Assembly: GCA_900541585.1 (NCBI GenBank)
Contig: UQKD01000002.1
Coordinates: forward strand, 62,001 to 126,000
DNA: 64,000 bases
Direction: 5' to 3'
DNA from: an uncultured Alistipes sp.
GTDB taxonomy: Bacteria > Bacteroidota > Bacteroidia > Bacteroidales > Rikenellaceae
Shown here: positions 59,297-64,000 of the stretch, piece after piece
Layout: the number at the start of each line of letters is the position of its first letter
Numbering within the stretch: the stretch's first letter is position 1
Made by a program: the position numbers and the translations under genes
The notes under the pieces: generated by a model
Database searches by the model: none
Seen by the model: only the letters and a program-made list of their open reading frames with translations
Told to the model about the DNA's origin: nothing

Positions 59297-61405
59297 TCAC
59301 CTCTTTTTCGTCCTCCATTTGGGCTTTATGCCGATGAAGAACTCGGCGTTCATGCGCGGCATGGGCCGGGAGAGCACCGAGAGGTACTCCTCGTTGAAAA
59401 GGTTGTTGACCGTGCCTTTGAGCGTCAGGTCCGCCCACCGGAACGAGAATCCCTTTTCCAGCGAGAGGTTGCTCATCAGATAGGGCGTAAGGCGTCCGGT
59501 GAGGGTGATGTCGTTGCTCGACATGGTGTAGCGTTCGCTGTAATAGCAGAACTGGTAGAGCAGGCCCCAGTTTCGCCAGGAGAGCCTTCCGGTCGCCGTG
59601 GCCGAATATTCCGGCTCGTAGGGCAGCTGTTTGCCGACCGACTGGTCGGCCGGGGACATCGGCTCCCCTTCGTTGACCGACGGCGCCCATGAGAACGTGC
59701 CGTCGAGGCTGATTTTCAGCTCTTTGGTAAGCGCAGCGGCCAGGTCGGCCCGGATCTCCACGCCGTAGGCGTGGACCTTTTTGATGTTCACCGGCGAGAA
59801 GAATCCCTTTGCCGTCGGCAGCCACAGAATCCAGTCGTCGATGTGCTGGTCGTACCACGACGCCGACCCCGAGAGCGTGTACGAGCCGTCCTTTCCCACG
59901 GCGAACGACAGTCCGGCTTCGTAAGCGATGCCCTTTTCGCTGTTCAGCCCGGGATTGCCGCCCGGCAGGAAGTAGAGGTCGTTGAGCGTCGGGAAACGGT
60001 AGTTGCGCGAGACGGAGGCTTTCGCCACGACGCTGCCGCGCCTGGAGAGCAGGCAGTCGGCGAAGAAGGCCGGGATGACCGGCGACCAGGACGTTCCGTA
60101 CATGGCTTCGCGCAGGACGACCGACATTCCCAGCCGCTCCGTGGGGCGCCACTTGGCCGACAGGGAGCCGTCGAGTTCGATGCGGCCCTTGTCATAGCCG
60201 ACGACGGCTTTGTCGCCCTGCTGGCGGATGATGTTCTTGTCGGCGCTTTCGACCAAGTGCTGGTGTGCGGAAACATTGGCCGTAAAGAGCCATTTCTCTC
60301 CGACGGTATATTCTCCCTCCGCCTGTCCGTAAAGGGTATTGATCCTGCTCCGCGAACGGGTCATGACCTCCAGAATGCCGTTGCCCTTGTCGCGCCGGTA
60401 GTCGTAGGCCATCCAGGTGTGGATATATCCCGCTTTTGCCGCGACTTTCCAGTCCCGCCGCAGATGATCCCACGAGAGGACGCTGCGCAGGGTGTGCTCG
60501 CGCTGGCGGTTTTCGAACTGCGTGTCGTCGGCGTAATCGGTCGTCAGCAGGGGCAGCTCCCGGTTGGAATTGATGTACCAGGCGTTCAGTCCGAAGCGGT
60601 CGCCGCGTCCGGTGTTGTAGTAGACCTCCTGCAGAACGTGCACGTCGTCGAACGCGCCGCTCTTGTTGCGCTCGGTGGGATAGTACGACCCGACGATGTT
60701 CATCTCCTCGTCGTAGATGTTCTCCTTCTTGTCGCGGTTGCGGTATTTGTAGTCGTTGGCCGAGGACTGGCAGACGGCGCGGGTCGATACCTGCCAGCGC
60801 TCGTCGCCCCACCCGAGACGCAGGAACTCGTCGAAGGTCCTGAACATGCCGATGCCCTGGATATATTGCAGTCCGAATCCGTCGGCCGCGGCCGGCGTGG
60901 TCGCGAGTTTCACCAGTCCGCCCAGTCCGCCGCCCGTTTCGCTGACCGACGAGGTTCCGTGCAGCAGCGAGGCGTCGTCGATGAAATAGGAGGGGATCAT
61001 CGAAAAGTCCGTCATGCCCAGCATCGGGTTGTTGATGCGCATGCCGTTCCACGTCACCTGCGTGTGCGACGGGCCTGTGCCGCGGAACGATACCGTCGAG
61101 AGGGTTGCGCGGCCGTACTGCTTGACGAAAACCGGCGCGTTGAACGTCAGTGCGTCGGCAATCGAGAGGGCGATGTTCTCCTTGAGGACCGCCGAGTCGA
61201 ATTTCGTCTCCTCGATGCCGATGCTTTTCATCGGGCGCCGGCCCCAGACCGGAACTTCGCGGATGGCGATGGCGTCTTTCCCGCGCCACTCCCCCGCGCC
61301 GGCGTTCTGCGGGTTTTCCGGCGGTGCGGACGGCAGCGGTTGCCCCTGCGCCCGCAGCAGCGCCGGGAACAGCAAAATCCAAAGAAACAAGGCGGTTGTT
61401 TTCAT
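59297..61405 (-). CDS. btuB: BtuB-like TonB-dependent receptor, probable cobalamin/corrinoid uptake
   Basis: A 702-residue outer-membrane receptor with a signal peptide ending LLRAQ. Plug features: SIADALTFNAPVFVKQYG, STVSFRGTGPSHTQVTWNGM, INNPMLGM, GTSSVSETGGGLGGLVKL. The barrel includes NYRFPTLNDLYFLPGGNPGL (typical of vitamin/siderophore receptors) and ends with NLFNEEYLSVLSRPMPR and FFIGIKPKW. It lacks the SusC N-terminal domain and has normal BtuB-like length. It follows a BtuG-like lipoprotein gene by 9 bp, which is the arrangement of Bacteroides vitamin B12 loci. The assignment rests on this partnership; other small ligands remain possible. Confidence 0.83.
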   Translation of the reverse strand: MKTTALFLWILLFPALLRAQGQPLPSAPPENPQNAGAGEWRGKDAIAIREVPVWGRRPMKSIGIEETKFDSAVLKENIALSIADALTFNAPVFVKQYGRATLSTVSFRGTGPSHTQVTWNGMRINNPMLGMTDFSMIPSYFIDDASLLHGTSSVSETGGGLGGLVKLATTPAAADGFGLQYIQGIGMFRTFDEFLRLGWGDERWQVSTRAVCQSSANDYKYRNRDKKENIYDEEMNIVGSYYPTERNKSGAFDDVHVLQEVYYNTGRGDRFGLNAWYINSNRELPLLTTDYADDTQFENRQREHTLRSVLSWDHLRRDWKVAAKAGYIHTWMAYDYRRDKGNGILEVMTRSRSRINTLYGQAEGEYTVGEKWLFTANVSAHQHLVESADKNIIRQQGDKAVVGYDKGRIELDGSLSAKWRPTERLGMSVVLREAMYGTSWSPVIPAFFADCLLSRRGSVVAKASVSRNYRFPTLNDLYFLPGGNPGLNSEKGIAYEAGLSFAVGKDGSYTLSGSASWYDQHIDDWILWLPTAKGFFSPVNIKKVHAYGVEIRADLAAALTKELKISLDGTFSWAPSVNEGEPMSPADQSVGKQLPYEPEYSATATGRLSWRNWGLLYQFCYYSERYTMSSNDITLTGRLTPYLMSNLSLEKGFSFRWADLTLKGTVNNLFNEEYLSVLSRPMPRMNAEFFIGIKPKWRTKKR

Positions 61406-61414
61406 GCTCTCCCG

Positions 61415-62482
61415 TTATTTCCAGCAAAACGCTCCGGGCGCGATGCCCACGTAAAATTCGTCGACAGGCTCGCCCTTGGCCGTATAGCGGCAGACGATTC
61501 CCTGCTGCTGGTAGTCGACGGCGTCGGCGACGTACACGTCGCCGTTGGCCGGATCGACCGTCAGTCCGTAATATTTGGTCTCCCTGTATTCGAGGAACGG
61601 GCGCACCGGAAGCTGCTCTCCGGCGACGGGCATGCGCCAGACGTCGTCGTTGATCCAGTAGAGCGTGTCGCGCGTGCCGTTGAGCTGCACCTCCGACGGG
61701 GTGTCCCCCTTCCGGAACCGGAACTGCTTTTCCACGGAGAACGTTTCGGGGTCGATGCGGTACAGCGAGGGGGCTTCATATCCGTAGGGGCTGCCCTCGT
61801 AGCCGCCGTCGGTGATGGTCCACAACTTGTTGTTCCGGTCCATCACCAGCGACGTGGGCTGGATGCCGACGGTCAGCTGACCGACGACCCGGTCCGTCTC
61901 GGTGTCGATTTTGAGGATGCGGTTCTGGTACGACCAGCAGTTCACGAAGACGTATTTGCCGTACTGCACCATCTGCTCCGTGGAGCCGGATTCCGCTGTC
62001 ATGTCCGGGCATTCGATATGTCCAGTGATTTGGTAACGTTTGGGGTTGACGATGAAGATGCGGTTGTCCCAGATCTGCGTGACGTAGGCCTTTTCATCCG
62101 AAACGAAATGGATGTACCGCGGCGAGGTGAGGTTGGTGATGCGTCCCACCTCGCGGAAGGTGTCGGGGTCGATGGCGAACACGACGTGCGAGTTGTTCGC
62201 CACGACCCATCCCACGCCGTTGTGCAGGACCATCGACTGCGCCACGTCGCCCAGCTTGAAGGCGTTGGCCCGGTAGAAAACTTCGTTTTCGACGGTTTTC
62301 GTTTCCGGATCGTAATACGACAGCGTGGCGTTTCCGTACTGGAACATGCCCTCGTTGACGATGAACAGACCCCGTTCCGTCGCCGAGAAATCCTCCGTGC
62401 GGCCGTAGTCCCACTTCATGCAGCCGCCCAGGGCGGAGAGGCACAAGGCCGCTGTCAGAATCTGTCGTAAGAATCGTTTCAT
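61415..62482 (-). CDS. btuG: BtuG-like surface lipoprotein (YncE/DUF5074-type beta-propeller)
   Basis: A 355-residue lipoprotein (LGGC, Cys at 21, followed by MKWDYGRTED). After it, propeller blades repeat an NHL/YVTN-like pattern: GLFIVNEGMFQYGNATLSYYD, VVANNSHVVFAIDPDTF, RIFIVNPKRYQITGHI, NRILKIDTETDRVVGQL, PSLYRIDPETFSVEKQF, DVYVADAVDYQQQG. The start NEGMFQYGNATLSYYD is typical of BtuG proteins, which bind B12 very tightly at the cell surface and hand it to BtuB. It stands between the surface protein at 62504 and btuB, all on one strand with gaps of 21 and 9 bp. Confidence 0.85.
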   Translation of the reverse strand: MKRFLRQILTAALCLSALGGCMKWDYGRTEDFSATERGLFIVNEGMFQYGNATLSYYDPETKTVENEVFYRANAFKLGDVAQSMVLHNGVGWVVANNSHVVFAIDPDTFREVGRITNLTSPRYIHFVSDEKAYVTQIWDNRIFIVNPKRYQITGHIECPDMTAESGSTEQMVQYGKYVFVNCWSYQNRILKIDTETDRVVGQLTVGIQPTSLVMDRNNKLWTITDGGYEGSPYGYEAPSLYRIDPETFSVEKQFRFRKGDTPSEVQLNGTRDTLYWINDDVWRMPVAGEQLPVRPFLEYRETKYYGLTVDPANGDVYVADAVDYQQQGIVCRYTAKGEPVDEFYVGIAPGAFCWK

Positions 62483-62503
62483 GCGTCGGGAGCGGGAGTG
62501 AGG

Positions 62504-64000
62504 CTATCGGTTGAGGTTCTCGTCGACGGCCATTCCGGCGACTTCGGTCGAGAGTTCGCCCAGTCCTCCGGCGCTGCCGTTGACGGCGCTCTGCACCTTG
62601 ATGAAGTCGATGTAGCGCAATCCGGCCGGCTGTCCGTCGGGTGTCATGGCGTTGGCGATCTTGAAATAGGTCTTCCCGGTCTTACCCGAAGAATCCAGGT
62701 TGTCGCTGCCCGCGTTGTCGACATACCCCCATTCGAACGAGTTGTTCGACCAGTCTCCGCCGGGGTCCTGCGTGGTGTTCTGTCGCAGGCCCGTGCCGTA
62801 ATAGGTATGGGACTCCTCTTCGAGCCACAGGGGGTAGTAGTAGTCCTGCGGGTGGAACTGCTCCAGGTAGGCTACCTGCCCGCTCCGGTTCAGGTTGTCG
62901 GTCCATTTCACCCCCTGGCGGGGGCCGCCGGGTCTGTAATAGGTTACCGCATACTCCTGGGTGGTCCATTCGTTGCCCGTCTCGCTGCCCCGGAGTTCGT
63001 ACCATTCGTCGTCGGGTTTGCCGTTGCCGTTGACGTCCTGCATCACCCACACGACGCCCGGCTCGTTGCTGCCTTCGAACTGGTTGCCGGGGATCGAAAA
63101 GTCGTATCCGCCCTTGTTCTCCACGCTGTGGTCGAAGGCGAGGATCACGTAGCCGCCGAAGTTGCCCAGCGAGACGAACTCTCCCTTTTTCAAGCGGTTT
63201 TCGGCGTAGAGGCGGGCCTCCTCGAAGGTTTTCTGGCCGGTATATCCGGCCATGTCCGTTTCGTTGACGAACTGTCCGGGCGCAGGCAGGAATTCGAGCA
63301 CCCGGTCCGCCGCGGGCTGTCCCGTCGTCGCGATGACGCGCTCCGATTCGCGTTCGTAGCAGGTCACCCGGAGCGTTTCCTCGGTGATTCGCTTCGACGA
63401 CGCGCGCGTGATATGGCGCGAGAGGGGTGCGAGAGGGCTTTCGTCCGTGTCCGTCACCCGGAAGGTGACCTCGTATTCGCCCTCCTTCTCCGGCGTGAAG
63501 GCGAACATGCGGTCGGTTGCGCCCTCCTGCAATGTGCCGTCCACGTACCACGTATATTCCGGTCCGACGGCGTCGGCCACCTGCGGCCGCAGGAACAGCG
63601 TCCGCCCGAGCGATACGCTCCGCACCAGCGGGTCGGCGGAGTAGGAAGAGGGGATGAACGCGATGCGGACCGGTATGACGTCCACGACGTGCACGGCGAG
63701 CGTTTTCTCGGCCGTGCCGTCCTCGTTGGCGGCCGTCAGCCGCAGGGTGCAGTCTCCCGGCCGGGTACGCATGAAGATGTAGTCCTTTTGGGTGGAGACC
63801 GGGACGGACGAGTCGTCCAGATACCATTCGTAACGGGCGTTTTCGCCGTTCTGCACCTCCGGTGCGAACGTGTATTCCCGTCCCGTGAGCACGTATAGCC
63901 CCGTCGGCGGCACGATGAGCGAGATGATGGGAGGAGCGAGCCGGTTCACGTCGATACGCGCCTCCTTCTCGTCGTATCCCGCCCGGTTTTCGACCCGCAG
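62504..64000 (-). CDS. PKD-like surface protein of the cobalamin-type locus, 5' partial
   Basis: The frame is open to the window edge; 498 C-terminal residues are visible. The first residues (LRVENRAGYDEKEARIDV) are the end of a PKD/Ig-like domain. Two more such domains follow (about 40-110, GREYTFAPEV to LAVHVVDV; about 115-190, LGRTLFLRPQV to VTFRVTD). The C-terminal about 250 residues hold a separate domain with GYVILAFDHSVENKGGYDF, GVVWVMQDVNGNGKPDDEWYELRGSETG and a Gly/Asn-rich end; DVNGNGKPDDE looks like a calcium-binding loop. Proteins of this build are often encoded beside btuB/btuG in Bacteroidetes. A GTG at 63949 is not a credible start, since homology continues upstream of it. Confidence 0.75.
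   Translation of the reverse strand: MRVENRAGYDEKEARIDVNRLAPPIISLIVPPTGLYVLTGREYTFAPEVQNGENARYEWYLDDSSVPVSTQKDYIFMRTRPGDCTLRLTAANEDGTAEKTLAVHVVDVIPVRIAFIPSSYSADPLVRSVSLGRTLFLRPQVADAVGPEYTWYVDGTLQEGATDRMFAFTPEKEGEYEVTFRVTDTDESPLAPLSRHITRASSKRITEETLRVTCYERESERVIATTGQPAADRVLEFLPAPGQFVNETDMAGYTGQKTFEEARLYAENRLKKGEFVSLGNFGGYVILAFDHSVENKGGYDFSIPGNQFEGSNEPGVVWVMQDVNGNGKPDDEWYELRGSETGNEWTTQEYAVTYYRPGGPRQGVKWTDNLNRSGQVAYLEQFHPQDYYYPLWLEEESHTYYGTGLRQNTTQDPGGDWSNNSFEWGYVDNAGSDNLDSSGKTGKTYFKIANAMTPDGQPAGLRYIDFIKVQSAVNGSAGGLGELSTEVAGMAVDENLNR

Noticed and set aside
1..64000. tRNA, rRNA, CRISPR arrays, insertion sequences, integrases or attachment sites.
   Set aside because: Intergenic gaps are short, and on reading I saw no cloverleaf-like sequence, spaced repeats, transposase motifs or terminal inverted repeats. 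Small RNAs cannot be excluded by eye.

Overview
The window is one continuous stretch of a GC-rich Bacteroidales genome. Several signs point there: three SusC-type receptors or TonB receptors with SusD partners, many lipoproteins with acidic residues after the lipidated Cys, and promoters that fit the Bacteroidetes pattern TTTG-N19/20-TAnnTTTG. GC-rich third codon positions in every gene make Alistipes (Rikenellaceae) my best guess, but this is an inference without any marker gene. I saw no tRNA, rRNA, insertion sequence or CRISPR array.

Region 1 (1-16202) is a polysaccharide-utilisation-like locus with an unusual cargo. It holds a SusC (5' end outside the window), a SusD, four paralogous proteins carrying a DUF5689-like domain (two lipoproteins with BACON-like domains, two plain secreted proteins), a lipoprotein with a metal-binding xylose-isomerase/endonuclease-IV-type TIM barrel, and an S1/P1-family phosphodiesterase. 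A strong terminator closes it. No ordinary glycoside hydrolase is present; the substrate is unknown, and the S1/P1 enzyme suggests a phosphodiester. Convergent to it are the housekeeping genes folC and lnt.

Region 2 (19165-37459) is a mucin/sialic-acid locus. It has a GH109-like glycosidase and a divergent ROK repressor. A long operon follows: N-acetylneuraminate lyase, fimbrillin-like lipoprotein, N-acylglucosamine 2-epimerase, lipoprotein sialidase, SusC, SusD, a sialidase fused to a NanM-type mutarotase, an MFS transporter and a creatininase-family hydrolase. Together they can cleave sialic acid outside the cell, mutarotate it, import it and convert it to GlcNAc. The 300-bp AT-rich control region carries back-to-back consensus promoters and a perfect inverted repeat.

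Region 3 (37502-59150) concerns the cell envelope and exopolysaccharide. It starts with UDP-glucuronate decarboxylase, a membrane-anchored endonuclease/exonuclease/phosphatase-family protein and a receiver-histidine kinase. A 15-kb minus-strand Wzx/Wzy-type operon follows, reading from 56402 down to 40826: response regulator, sugar transferase with a degenerate receiver domain, half-size TolC-like protein, chain-length/co-polymerase protein with a degenerate kinase domain, Wzy-like polymerase, seven glycosyltransferases, an acyltransferase and a Wzx flippase. A divergent receiver/histidine-kinase pair lies on its other side; the kinase gene contains an 11-G run near its 3' end that decides its C-terminus.

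Region 4 (59297-64000) is a minus-strand cobalamin-uptake-like cluster: a BtuB-type TonB receptor, a BtuG-like beta-propeller lipoprotein and a PKD-type surface protein whose 5' end is beyond the window.
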